Origin: an uncultured Candidatus Saccharibacteria bacterium
GTDB lineage: Bacteria > Patescibacteriota > Saccharimonadia > Saccharimonadales > Saccharimonadaceae
DNA: 18,342 nt
Reading direction: 5' to 3'
Assembly: GCA_946185175.1 (NCBI GenBank)
Contig: CAMHIH010000006.1
Coordinates: 1 to 18,342, forward strand
The notes under the pieces are model-generated. The model made no database searches and was not told the DNA's origin. It saw only the letters and a list, made by a program, of their open reading frames with translations. Made by a program: the position numbers and the translations under genes. Each line of letters opens with the position of its first letter. The stretch's first letter is position 1. Below are positions 1 to 6,987 of the stretch, in pieces.

Positions 1-1
1 T

Positions 2-1135
2 CGTATTTTCCGTGGCAAATTGAAGAAAAACGAAGCTGTAACGATTATGAAGACTGATGGCACAACCGTGCGCGGTAAAATCGATAGTTTGTATACTTAT
101 CGCGGCTTGGGTCGCGAAGAGACGAATGAGGCGATTGCTGGTGATATTGTGGCGCTAGCTGGCCTTGGCGCAGCTTCGATTGGCGACACAATTGCGACTG
201 GCGACAATCCAGAGGCTTTGCCGACAATTGAACTTGAAGCGCCAACGCTCAGTATTTATATTGGCCCAAACACGTCGCCGCTTAAGGGCCGCGAAGGAGA
301 GTTTACGACTTCGCGCCAGATTGGCGATCGCCTGAAACGCGAGCTTGAAACAAATATTGCTTTACGTCTTGAGCCGCAGGGCTTAGGTTACAAAGTTTCC
401 GGCCGTGGCGAGCTACATCTTTCGGTGCTGATTGAGACAATGCGCCGCGAAGGTTATGAAATGGAAGTTGGCCGCCCAGAGGTTGTCTATAAGATGGAAG
501 ACGGCGTCGAAATGGAGCCTGTCGAAGAGTTGACGATTGAGGTTTCGCCGGAATATGTCGGTGCGGTTTCGCAGGAATTAGGCGTACGCAAAGCTGAGTT
601 AGTCGAACAGGAAATGACAACGACTGGTAGTACGCGTTTCCGTTACAATATTACGACGGCGGCCTTGATTGGCTTGCGCAATAATCTATTGACTGGCACG
701 AAAGGTACGGCAATTATGAATTCTTTGCCGAAGGGTTACCAGCCGGTCACTTCGCATTACCGCCAAGAACGTAATGGCGCATTGGTTGCCTCGGAGGCTG
801 GTCAAAGTACGGCCTATGCGCTCGATGCAGCACAGGCGCGTGGTATTTTGTACATTCCGCCGCAGGTGGATGTCTATCAGGGCATGATTGTGGGGCTATC
901 CAAGAAAGATGAACTAGACATTAATGTTTGTCGCGAAAAACAGCTTACTAATATGCGTACGCATGCTTCGGACGGTGCAATTCAATTGACGCCATATACG
1001 CAGCTATCGCTAGAGCAGTGCCTGGACTTCTTGATGGATGATGAGCTGCTTGAAGTTACACCAAAGAGTTTGCGTCTGCGCAAGAAAGAACTGAATCCCG
1101 TGATGCGCAAACGTCAGCGCAATCATCAAGCATAA
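2..1135 (+). CDS. typA: Translational GTPase TypA/BipA, C-terminal part (5' truncated by window)
   Basis: TypA/BipA is a ribosome-associated translational GTPase related to EF-G and LepA, acting in ribosome assembly and stress adaptation. The frame is open from base 2, so the gene starts outside the window and the GTPase domain is missing here; an internal TTG at 20 is not the true start. The visible part begins in the domain II beta-barrel (RIFRGKLKKNE). The family signature SPLKGREGEFTTSRQIGDRL follows, then the domain III/V stretch GRGELHLSVLIETMRREGYE, and the BipA C-terminal domain rich in glycine and basic residues. About 377 residues are present; full-length TypA is roughly 600. The gene ends with TAA and an intrinsic terminator follows 5 bases later, so this is the end of a transcript. 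Identification is firm from the motifs and their order. Confidence 0.96.
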   Translation, partial: RIFRGKLKKNEAVTIMKTDGTTVRGKIDSLYTYRGLGREETNEAIAGDIVALAGLGAASIGDTIATGDNPEALPTIELEAPTLSIYIGPNTSPLKGREGEFTTSRQIGDRLKRELETNIALRLEPQGLGYKVSGRGELHLSVLIETMRREGYEMEVGRPEVVYKMEDGVEMEPVEELTIEVSPEYVGAVSQELGVRKAELVEQEMTTTGSTRFRYNITTAALIGLRNNLLTGTKGTAIMNSLPKGYQPVTSHYRQERNGALVASEAGQSTAYALDAAQARGILYIPPQVDVYQGMIVGLSKKDELDINVCREKQLTNMRTHASDGAIQLTPYTQLSLEQCLDFLMDDELLEVTPKSLRLRKKELNPVMRKRQRNHQA

Positions 1136-1140
1136 ATAGG

Positions 1141-1164
1141 TCCGGAGCTTTGCTCCGGATTTTT
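1141..1164 (+). terminator. Intrinsic terminator after typA
   Basis: Perfect 8-bp stem TCCGGAGC / GCTCCGGA (1141-1148 with 1152-1159), a 3-nt loop and a run of five T (1160-1164). It closes the typA transcript. Confidence 0.9.
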
Positions 1165-1249
1165 GTTTGACTGATTGTGCGGGCTGTGGAAAAATAGTGT
1201 TCAGAGGTGTTTGGACTAGTGAGGTATCTTTTAAAAGGGGGTGAAACAA

Positions 1250-1816
1250 ATGCTTCGCACTTTGAGCTTTATTGTAGTAATGGTGTTAGTTGCCTATTTG
1301 GTCTATCTGTTACTGGAATTTGTAATCTCGCATTGGATTGGTCCGAAGATTTGCGATTTTGCGTTGGATAGCGCAAGTGATTATTTGATTGAACATGGAC
1401 GCGGATTCTACGAGGACAAAACGAAGGATGCTATCTATATGGAGGCTTCGGTGCGAACATGGCTACTACTACTTTTGCATGTAGGACTAATAGTCTTAAC
1501 GCTCTGTTTCGTCTCGGGTCAGTGGGCGTTCTGGATTGTACCGAAATGGGCAATCAAGATTGGCGTTCTTCTTGGGGTTGCCGGAAGCGGCTTCTGCTAT
1601 GTGGTAATTTCGGTCGTTACATTTAGCAGTGTCGGCAGGTTGCTGGGTGTGGATGCCGATGGCGTGTGCCACTTTCGTGGAATCTGGCAAGATGATTTCG
1701 TATTTGACGCGTCGAAGTATTGGGAACGAGACGATTATCCGCCAACAGATAAGGTTTACATGTTGAGCAACTTTATTGACTATTTGGTGATTGCGCCGAT
1801 CGAATATTACAATTAA
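1250..1816 (+). CDS. Small three-helix membrane protein (unrecognised), paralogue of the next gene
   Basis: Unrecognised protein of 188 residues. Hydrophobic segments lie at about residues 3-25, 67-89 and 98-125, followed by a polar C-terminal part with several aromatic and acidic residues. I chose ATG 1250 because AGGGGGTGA (1236-1244) sits at a good distance upstream; the in-frame GTG at 1241 lies inside that ribosome binding site. After the first helix is the segment YLIEHGRGFY, which resembles YLRDHGAGHWY at the same place in the neighbour starting at 1950. The two proteins share length, three-helix layout, this segment and the GGGGGTGA-type ribosome binding site, so an old duplication is likely (inference). 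Each is followed by its own terminator. No enzyme motif was seen and no function is proposed. Confidence 0.75.
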   Translation: MLRTLSFIVVMVLVAYLVYLLLEFVISHWIGPKICDFALDSASDYLIEHGRGFYEDKTKDAIYMEASVRTWLLLLLHVGLIVLTLCFVSGQWAFWIVPKWAIKIGVLLGVAGSGFCYVVISVVTFSSVGRLLGVDADGVCHFRGIWQDDFVFDASKYWERDDYPPTDKVYMLSNFIDYLVIAPIEYYN

Positions 1817-1824
1817 TTGACGAG

Positions 1825-1853
1825 ATGCCCGGAGGAAAATCCGGGCATTTTTT
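1825..1853 (+). terminator. Intrinsic terminator after the first small membrane gene
   Basis: 9-bp stem ATGCCCGGA / TCCGGGCAT (1825-1833 with 1840-1848), 6-nt loop GGAAAA, T run 1848-1853. Confidence 0.9.
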
Positions 1854-1949
1854 AAAAAATCCATCTAGACAAGTGAAAAAATTATGCAATAATTATGCTC
1901 ATAGCGCAACATTTCTGCAACAGATTATAGAATGGGGGTGATTGCTTAA

Positions 1950-2513
1950 ATGCCAAACGGTTCTTTAGAGTGGTTTATGTGTATGAGTATCAGTTTCGTG
2001 GTGATGGTCGCGCTAATCATGATCGTGAAACTGAGTTTTATCTATGGCTATGCATTGCATGCAGTGACGAATTATCTGCGCGATCACGGAGCAGGTCACT
2101 GGTATAAGCAAAACAAGCTTGCGATGAGACTTGGGCTCAAAACCATGCTGACGGCGGTTATTGCGGTCTGGGCGGTGGCGACATTGCTGTTACTGATTTG
2201 CCTTCCGTGGAACTGGAAACAACCCGGTTTAGTTGGTGCCGTCATAAGCCTTTTCGTGATGATGTTGGTTGAGTATAAGACGAGTTTCCGCGTCGGGAAA
2301 CTGCAGTCGGTCGACTATGAGTGGTCAAAGTTGGCGTACTTTACCGATTGTCATGAAAGAGTCTTTACTTGTGTCGTAAACGATAAGAGCAGAGTGGATA
2401 TGGAAAAAGCCGGTGCTAGTGCAGACGCGCTAGTCGGTAAGAATTTTGCTGTATTACAGGCGCCGTTTTTTAGTGGCGCACAAGTTATCGACGACCGAGT
2501 TTGGAATGGTTGA
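1950..2513 (+). CDS. Small three-helix membrane protein (unrecognised), paralogue of the previous gene
   Basis: Unrecognised protein of 187 residues. Hydrophobic segments lie at about residues 8-35, 66-86 and 91-108, with a mixed-charge C-terminal region of about 75 residues. ATG 1950 is preceded by GGGGGTGA (1935-1942), nearly the same ribosome binding site as in the upstream neighbour. The segment ALHAVTNYLRDHGAGHWY after helix 1 lines up with ALDSASDYLIEHGRGFY in the first protein; similarity is weak elsewhere. The gene ends with TGA, which supports a standard stop-codon repertoire. A terminator begins 23 bases downstream. The pair lies between typA and the DUF1704 operon, and neither neighbour suggests a role. 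Confidence 0.75.
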   Translation: MPNGSLEWFMCMSISFVVMVALIMIVKLSFIYGYALHAVTNYLRDHGAGHWYKQNKLAMRLGLKTMLTAVIAVWAVATLLLLICLPWNWKQPGLVGAVISLFVMMLVEYKTSFRVGKLQSVDYEWSKLAYFTDCHERVFTCVVNDKSRVDMEKAGASADALVGKNFAVLQAPFFSGAQVIDDRVWNG

Positions 2514-2536
2514 TGTGTTCAAAACCACAAGGGCGA

Positions 2537-2558
2537 CCCCGCAGAAATGCGGGGTTTT
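2537..2558 (+). terminator. Intrinsic terminator directly abutting the next promoter
   Basis: 6-bp GC stem CCCCGC / GCGGGG (2537-2542 with 2549-2554), loop AGAAAT, TTTT. The T run leads directly into TGC-TATAAT, the extended -10 element of the downstream gene. Confidence 0.85.
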
Positions 2559-2575
2559 GCTATAATATGGTTATG
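2558..2575 (+). promoter_or_regulatory. Extended -10 promoter giving a predicted leaderless start
   Basis: TGC followed by TATAAT (2561-2566), then 6 nt, then ATG at 2573. Normal -10 to +1 spacing places the transcript start on the A of this ATG. No -35 match is visible because the terminator hairpin occupies that position. The arrangement also decides the start: ATG 2567 would lie upstream of the transcript start. Confidence 0.75.
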
Positions 2576-3916
2576 AATAACGGTGGGCAGAGGAGCTATA
2601 CTGAGTGGTCGCAACTAGTAGCCAAGTTGGCGATTAGTGCAGTAGATTACTTGCGGCCAGCCAATGAAGCTGAGGCAAAGACGGAATTTTTGGCCAATCA
2701 GCGCCTAGTTCGCCCACGCTTTACATATAACGAAATTAACAATGCGGATGCAAAAATACTTAGATTCAGTATTGCTGAATTGTTGAAGGAGTTGCATGAG
2801 GATAAGACCCTCACGGCTGAACAGAGAGACTATTTTACGGTTGAGCTGGGGCAACGTTGGTATGAGTTGGAGTTGGTTCAAGCGGCGCGAAGCTTTAACG
2901 CCTCAACGAGTCGTTCGGTGCGCGAAGCGCAGGCGGAAAGATTTAGGCGGGCGAATGAGGCGATTTATGGCCGTTTTCATGCGGATACTTTCTGGTCTTT
3001 GCTAAGAGAGCGTGTGGCGCGGATTGATTACAGTAAGCTAACTAATGATCAGCGAAAGCTTTATCATGAGATGCTGGAATCTATCGGCGTAATGCGGCGA
3101 AACCGCAAAAAACGTTTTACGCCTCGTCCAAAGACTGTGCGGGTTTTTGGCGATAAAATGCGCGGATTATATAGTCATTTGTTCCGCCATATTCCGGATA
3201 ACCAAGAAGAGTTTACGCCTCGAGATGCGGCTAAAATTGTGAATGAAATCATTCGTGACGAAATTGGGGCATGGAACGCAACGACAAAGCGTGGAACTGG
3301 TTTTCGGGCAGTCGTAGACGAAACGCGTTCCACGGCGGCAGTTTCATTGGCGGAGAAGCGGATATATTTTCCTGGTAAGCGCAGTGCTGGCAATTATTCA
3401 CGGCTAGAGTTGGAAAAAATAATTGTTCACGAATTTGGAGTGCATGTGGTAAGAGCCTTAACGGCGGAGCATCAAGATTTACGAGTGTTCTATGATAATG
3501 CGAGCTATAGTCGCCTAACCGAAGAAGGTCTAGCGAAAGTGTGCGAGCAGGCATTAGATGGCGTGTATGACGATATCGGCATTGCGAGATATGTTGCGAT
3601 TGGTTTAATCACTGAATGCAGTAAGACTTTCCGCGAGGCTTACGAAATATTATGGCGACTAGAGAGTTTGCTGGAAGAACGGAATCAGTTGGAGTGTTTT
3701 GATTTGGTGAATCGAGCAACTCGCGGCACGGCGGTTTTGCCAATAAACACGGACTTGTCATATTATAGAGGTGTTAATCTAGTGTGGAAATACATCGAAG
3801 AACACTTGAATGACGTAGGGTTGGCGCAGGTACTTTTCCTGTCTGGCAAAACGGACTTCTTGAATCAGGACCGGAAGCGCCTTATTAAAACCTTACGAGA
3901 AGATAAATTAATTTAA
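2573..3916 (+). CDS. DUF1704 / MATCAP-type HExxxH metallopeptidase
   Basis: 447 residues from ATG 2573. The N-terminal half is helical and rich in charged residues. The core motif is HEFGVH (residues 286-291), an HExxxH zinc site, followed about 30 residues later by TEEGLA (Glu 317/318), the expected third zinc ligand or catalytic glutamate. This spacing and wording match the DUF1704 family, which includes the eukaryotic microtubule tyrosine carboxypeptidase MATCAP and bacterial proteins of poorly known function. A zinc peptidase role is therefore inferred by family; the substrate is unknown. There is no signal peptide or membrane helix, so it is probably cytoplasmic. An upstream in-frame extension to 2501 would run through the terminator and the promoter, so I reject it. 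The DUF362 gene follows after 11 bases with a good Shine-Dalgarno site, indicating an operon. Confidence 0.82.
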   Translation: MNNGGQRSYTEWSQLVAKLAISAVDYLRPANEAEAKTEFLANQRLVRPRFTYNEINNADAKILRFSIAELLKELHEDKTLTAEQRDYFTVELGQRWYELELVQAARSFNASTSRSVREAQAERFRRANEAIYGRFHADTFWSLLRERVARIDYSKLTNDQRKLYHEMLESIGVMRRNRKKRFTPRPKTVRVFGDKMRGLYSHLFRHIPDNQEEFTPRDAAKIVNEIIRDEIGAWNATTKRGTGFRAVVDETRSTAAVSLAEKRIYFPGKRSAGNYSRLELEKIIVHEFGVHVVRALTAEHQDLRVFYDNASYSRLTEEGLAKVCEQALDGVYDDIGIARYVAIGLITECSKTFREAYEILWRLESLLEERNQLECFDLVNRATRGTAVLPINTDLSYYRGVNLVWKYIEEHLNDVGLAQVLFLSGKTDFLNQDRKRLIKTLREDKLI

Positions 3917-3927
3917 CGGAGGAAGGC

Positions 3928-4815
3928 ATGGCGAAGGCAAAAGTCTATTTTACGAAAGAAATTAGCCCAGAAAGCCTAATTAAGATTTATGAGGCATTAG
4001 GGGTTGAATTAAAGGGCAAAGTTGGCGTTAAGGTATCAACGGGAGAGGCCGGGTCAAAAGGCTATCTTAAGGCAGATTTAATTGCACCATTCGTAAAGAA
4101 GCTAAATGGCACGATTCTGGAATGCAATACAGCATATCCAGGTGAACGCAATAAAGCCAGTGACCATATGAAAGTGGCCGAAGAACATGGTTTTACGAGT
4201 TTCGCCGACGTCGATATTATGGATGCGGACGGCGAGAAAGAAATACCAGTCAAGAATGGTAAGCATTTGAAATACGATATCGTAGGCACGCATCTTGATG
4301 AATATGACGCGATGGTGAACCTGGCGCACGGTAAGGGGCATGCGATGGGCGGATTTGGTGCAAACTTAAAGAATCAGTCAATTGGCGTTGCCTCTCGTAA
4401 TGGTAAGGCTTACATTCATAGCTGCGGCAAAACCAAAAGCCCAACTCTTTGTTGGACAGTAAAATATGAGCAGACCGATTTTATTGAATCGATGGCTGAA
4501 GCGGCCAAAGCTGTGGCGGATTATTTTGCAGATAATGGCAAACAGATTGTTTACATAACCGTAATGAATGCTTTGTCAGTCGATTGCGACTGTGATGCGA
4601 ATCAAGGTGACCCAGTAATGGCTGATTTAGGCATTGTTGCTTCTTTGGATCCGGTGGCAAATGATCAAGCCTTTATTGATATGGTCTGGAATTCGGATGA
4701 TCCTGGCGCTAAAGAGTTGCAGGCGCGGGTTGATCGCCAAGAGGGACGCCATATCTTGCCGTATGCCGAAGAAATTGGGCTTGGCACGCGCGAATATGAA
4801 TTAATCGAGCTTTAA
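3928..4815 (+). CDS. DUF362 domain protein
   Basis: 295 residues. Family features appear in order: GVKVSTGEAGSKGYLKADL near the N-terminus, the central GHAMGGFGANLKN (residues 137-149), IGVASRNGKA after it, and a C-terminal DCDCD (219-223) followed by PVMADLGIVASLDPVANDQA. These are characteristic of DUF362 proteins, often annotated as iron-sulfur related. Here no classical CxxCxxC ferredoxin cluster is present; the cysteines include SCGK, TLCW and the DCDCD pair, which could bind a metal (inference). No export signal was seen. GGAGG (3918-3922) lies 5 nt before ATG 3928, and the upstream metallopeptidase gene ends 11 bases before the start, so the two are almost certainly cotranscribed. A strong terminator follows. 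The biochemical function of the family is not established. Confidence 0.85.
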   Translation: MAKAKVYFTKEISPESLIKIYEALGVELKGKVGVKVSTGEAGSKGYLKADLIAPFVKKLNGTILECNTAYPGERNKASDHMKVAEEHGFTSFADVDIMDADGEKEIPVKNGKHLKYDIVGTHLDEYDAMVNLAHGKGHAMGGFGANLKNQSIGVASRNGKAYIHSCGKTKSPTLCWTVKYEQTDFIESMAEAAKAVADYFADNGKQIVYITVMNALSVDCDCDANQGDPVMADLGIVASLDPVANDQAFIDMVWNSDDPGAKELQARVDRQEGRHILPYAEEIGLGTREYELIEL

Positions 4816-4826
4816 TATTTTATGAG

Positions 4827-4855
4827 AAACGGGCGCAACGCTAGCCCGTTTTTTT
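4827..4855 (+). terminator. Intrinsic terminator after the DUF362 gene
   Basis: 8-bp stem AAACGGGC / GCCCGTTT (4827-4834 with 4844-4851), 9-nt loop, T run to 4855. Confidence 0.9.
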
Positions 4856-4890
4856 AGCTGTTTTTTAAAGCTTCAGCATTTTGAATAGAC

Positions 4891-4920
4891 TATAATAAAA
4901 AGTAATTAAAGTGGAGGAGA
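4891..4920 (+). promoter_or_regulatory. -10 box and Shine-Dalgarno site of the acidic-tail membrane gene
   Basis: TATAAT at 4891-4896 with no clear -35. GGAGGAGA (4913-4920) lies 7 nt before ATG 4928. Unlike the leaderless promoters in this window, this predicts a 5' leader of roughly 25 nt. Confidence 0.6.
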
Positions 4921-4927
4921 GAATAAT

Positions 4928-5353
4928 ATGGCTCATACCGAAATTTCGGCCGATTTGAATGAAGATGACCGCACGCTACTAAAAGTAAATCATCGGGGCT
5001 TTATGCGTTTCGCGTTGCTTAAATTGATTGAAGTTGGAGCAATTGGAATAGCATTAGGCTTTGTGGCGTTTTTATTGATCGCGATAGGTGCTATGACTAA
5101 TGCTTCTGGTTTTTTGTTTAACTTTCTAATGATTATTGGTATTGTGGCGGCTGTAATAGCGCTGATCTGTGTCGTGCTTCGGTTGGCCGATATCATGAAG
5201 GAGGCGGAAGAAGTGGCGAAGATTGAACGCCAAACTTTAACTGACGAAACTGATGACGACGAGTTGACGGAAGAGGTTGAGAGCGAGACTGAGGAGGAGG
5301 ATGAGTCTGAAGAGTCCGAGGAAGAGGACGAAGACGAAGACGACGAAGTCTAG
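4928..5353 (+). CDS. Small membrane protein with two helices and a poly-acidic C-terminus
   Basis: Unrecognised protein of 141 residues. A polar N-terminus (1-30) is followed by two strongly hydrophobic helices at about 33-55 and 62-86, then a short charged linker. The tail of about 35 residues (107-141) is almost entirely Asp, Glu, Ser and Thr, with a little Val. Basic residues at 19-32 flank helix 1 and KEAEEVAKIER follows helix 2, consistent with both termini in the cytoplasm (inference from charge). The tail could bind cations or a basic partner, but nothing in the context indicates which. The start is fixed by GGAGGAGA upstream. The gene has its own -10 box and terminator, so it is a single-gene transcript. 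Confidence 0.75.
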   Translation: MAHTEISADLNEDDRTLLKVNHRGFMRFALLKLIEVGAIGIALGFVAFLLIAIGAMTNASGFLFNFLMIIGIVAAVIALICVVLRLADIMKEAEEVAKIERQTLTDETDDDELTEEVESETEEEDESEESEEEDEDEDDEV

Positions 5354-5371
5354 ATAGGGATTAATCGATAA

Positions 5372-5399
5372 AATACCCCGCTATAACAGGGGTATTTTT
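5372..5399 (+). terminator. Intrinsic terminator after the acidic-tail membrane gene
   Basis: 8-bp stem AATACCCC / GGGGTATT (5372-5379 with 5389-5396), 9-nt loop, T run 5395-5399. Confidence 0.88.
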
Positions 5400-5401
5400 G
5401 T

Positions 5402-5464
5402 TGTTTTAAAATAATATGCAAATTTGGCAAGGGGTAGGGGAGTGCATGTTTTAAAATAATATGC
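5402..5464 (+). repeat. 18-bp direct repeat, 45-bp period
   Basis: TGTTTTAAAATAATATGC occurs exactly at 5402-5419 and again at 5447-5464. The bases following each copy also agree in part (ATTTgG.CAA-like), so this looks like two copies of a decayed 45-bp tandem unit. Confidence 0.85.
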
Positions 5465-5534
5465 CATTTTGTCAATAGTGAATGGGTGCGAGTTTTGTTC
5501 GTATATTATGAAATGAATAATATATTTATGCAAC

Positions 5535-5553
5535 TGTGGAAAACTGTGGAAAA
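5535..5553 (+). repeat. Tandem pair of DnaA-box-like sites
   Basis: TGTGGAAAA at 5535-5543 and 5545-5553 (period 10). Each is one base from the classical DnaA box read in this direction (TGTGGATAA), and the complement TTTTCCACA is a known variant. Whether DnaA binds here is not shown. Confidence 0.45.
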
Positions 5554-6052
5554 AATCATTTTTTGTTCGAATTTTCCCCTGATTGAACTGGCGTTTTTGC
5601 ACAGAATATGGCTAAATGTGTAAAAAATGGTACTTGCAAAAGCCAAAAAACTTGCTTAAACTAAGGACAAGTGGAAAGCATAAAAACAAACACCACGAAA
5701 AACAAAAAGATCGACAAGGACGATTGGCTATAAGAATCAAATGAAAAAGACAATTCACATTACTGACCAATCGACTAATTTTCAAATCGTTACACTACAC
5801 AAGAACTAAAGTTCGGGATTTTTGTAGCAGCACATTTACAAAGTTCGAGTCCGGTCACCTAGGAGTTTCGGACGCGTTTAGAATACGCGAAACCGAATTC
5901 AATAGGTACCTTTCTTAAAATACACACCTCCCAAACATATATAACTCACCTCATACAGATTAAGTCTCTCAACACTATGGCGCGAGTTGGCTATACGCTG
6001 GCTTCCATAGAATCTTAAGATGTATAACTTAAATAAAAACAAATCAAACACA

Positions 6053-6102
6053 AACATCCGAAATTTCTAGATGTTCGGATTCGAACAAGATATAATGAAG
6101 AA
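6053..6102 (+). promoter_or_regulatory. rsmH promoter with nested inverted repeats; predicted leaderless start
   Basis: TATAAT at 6091-6096, 6 nt, ATG at 6103. Just upstream are overlapping inverted repeats: AACATC/GATGTT (6053-6058 with 6070-6075), ATCCGAA/TTCGGAT (6056-6062 with 6074-6080) and GTTCG-GATT-CGAAC (6073-6086). The last covers the usual -35 region and is a candidate operator for the cluster (inference). Confidence 0.65.
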
Positions 6103-6978
6103 ATGAATGAAGTTCATATTCCAGTGTTATTATCGGACGTGATTAAGTATTTACGACCGCAATCAGGTGAAACATATTTAGACCTGACGGCCGGATACGG
6201 TGGGCATGCTGATAAGATTTTGGAAGTAACGCGGAATTATAATGGTGCGGTCCTGAATGACCGTGATCAAAATGCGATTAATTTCTTAAGTGCGAAGTAC
6301 CAAACGGAGAAGCCGAAATTGATACATAGCGATTTTTACAATACGGCGCTACGACTTGTGGAGAATAATGAAAAGTTCGATATGATTCTGGCTGACTTTG
6401 GCGTTTCTTCACCGCAATTAGACCGAGCGGAGCGTGGTTTTTCATTCGCGCAAGCAGCACGGTTGGACATGCGTATGGACGAATCGCAAGATTTGGATGC
6501 ATGGCAAATCGTGAATAAATGGAGCGAGCGAAAACTAGCGGAGATTTTTGTAAAGTATGGCGAAGAACGGAAGGGACGCGCAGAATTGTTGGCGCGAGAA
6601 ATTTGTATGCATCGTCCGATAGAGACCACGACTGAATTGGCGGATTTAATTAAATCCAAATCACCATATTCGCATACGCATCCGGCAACTAAAATATTTC
6701 AAGCGATTCGCATCGTCGTAAATGACGAACTTGGCGAAATCGAAAAAACTTTAGTTTTGCTGCCGAAGTTGCTAAACCCGGGCGGTCGAGTCGCAATTAT
6801 TTCTTTTCATAGCCTGGAGGATCGTCTCGTAAAAGATTTCTTCAAGGAAGAAAGTTCAAAAGGAATTGAATCCAGCCTAGAGATAATTACGAAAAAACCA
6901 ATTATTGCGGACAAAAATGAAATTGATATCAATCCACGCGCGAGAAGCGCTAAGTTGCGAGTAGCTGAGAGAATTTAA
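6103..6978 (+). CDS. rsmH: 16S rRNA (cytosine1402-N4)-methyltransferase RsmH (MraW)
   Basis: RsmH uses S-adenosylmethionine to methylate N4 of C1402 in the 16S rRNA P site. At 291 residues it is slightly shorter than the usual 310 or so. Visible motifs are the N-terminal HIPVLL, the methyl-donor loop LDLTAGYGGHADKIL, DFGVSSPQL (98-106) followed by RGFSF and LDMRMD, TKIFQAIRIVVNDELGEIEKTL, and FHSLEDRLVKDFF near the C-terminus. The motif between RGFSF and LDMRMD reads AQAAR where many homologues have a DGP-type sequence. It is the first gene of the dcw cluster. No Shine-Dalgarno site is visible, and the -10 box sits 6 nt before ATG 6103, consistent with a leaderless mRNA. mraZ, its usual upstream neighbour, is absent. 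A hairpin (6988-7016) follows the stop. Confidence 0.96.
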   Translation: MNEVHIPVLLSDVIKYLRPQSGETYLDLTAGYGGHADKILEVTRNYNGAVLNDRDQNAINFLSAKYQTEKPKLIHSDFYNTALRLVENNEKFDMILADFGVSSPQLDRAERGFSFAQAARLDMRMDESQDLDAWQIVNKWSERKLAEIFVKYGEERKGRAELLAREICMHRPIETTTELADLIKSKSPYSHTHPATKIFQAIRIVVNDELGEIEKTLVLLPKLLNPGGRVAIISFHSLEDRLVKDFFKEESSKGIESSLEIITKKPIIADKNEIDINPRARSAKLRVAERI

Positions 6979-6987
6979 TTCTGATAG

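Larger units (their letters stand above)
5354..6102. other. Gene-free stretch of about 750 bp before the dcw cluster
   Basis: I see no credible gene on either strand. From left to right it holds the terminator at 5372-5399, the 18-bp direct repeats, two TTTTGTTCG motifs (5493, 5561), the two DnaA-box-like sites, and then about 400 bp (5680-6060) that is A-rich and strikingly poor in G on this strand. Hairpin-forming sequences there include CGATTGG / CCAATCG (5721-5727 with 5767-5773), a bulged stem at 5865-5893 (GTTT/AAAC plus CGCGT/ACGCG) and CTATGG / CCATAG (5975-5980 with 6005-6010). I could not match it to tmRNA, RNase P RNA, SRP RNA or a riboswitch by eye. Confidence 0.6.

Noticed and set aside
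2501..2572. Upstream extension of the DUF1704 gene to 2501
   Set aside because: It would be translated through an intrinsic terminator and a consensus -10 box; ATG 2573 matches the leaderless geometry seen in five other genes.
5402..5570. Firm call of a chromosomal origin
   Set aside because: Only two box-like sites, one mismatch each from the classical box, no dnaA nearby and no change of gene direction across the region.
5381..5602. 73-codon minus-strand frame containing a repeated AYYFKT peptide
   Set aside because: The peptide repeat only reflects the 45-bp DNA repeat, which is a multiple of three. It starts with GTG without a ribosome binding site and overlaps the terminator at 5372-5399.
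5840..5865. tRNA-like T-arm (AGTTCGAGTCC) in the gap before rsmH
   Set aside because: The flanking bases do not form a T stem, and no acceptor, D or anticodon arms could be drawn around it.
6073..6086. LexA/SOS box at GTTCG-GATT-CGAAC
   Set aside because: The Gram-positive LexA box has the half-sites in the opposite order (CGAAC-N4-GTTCG).
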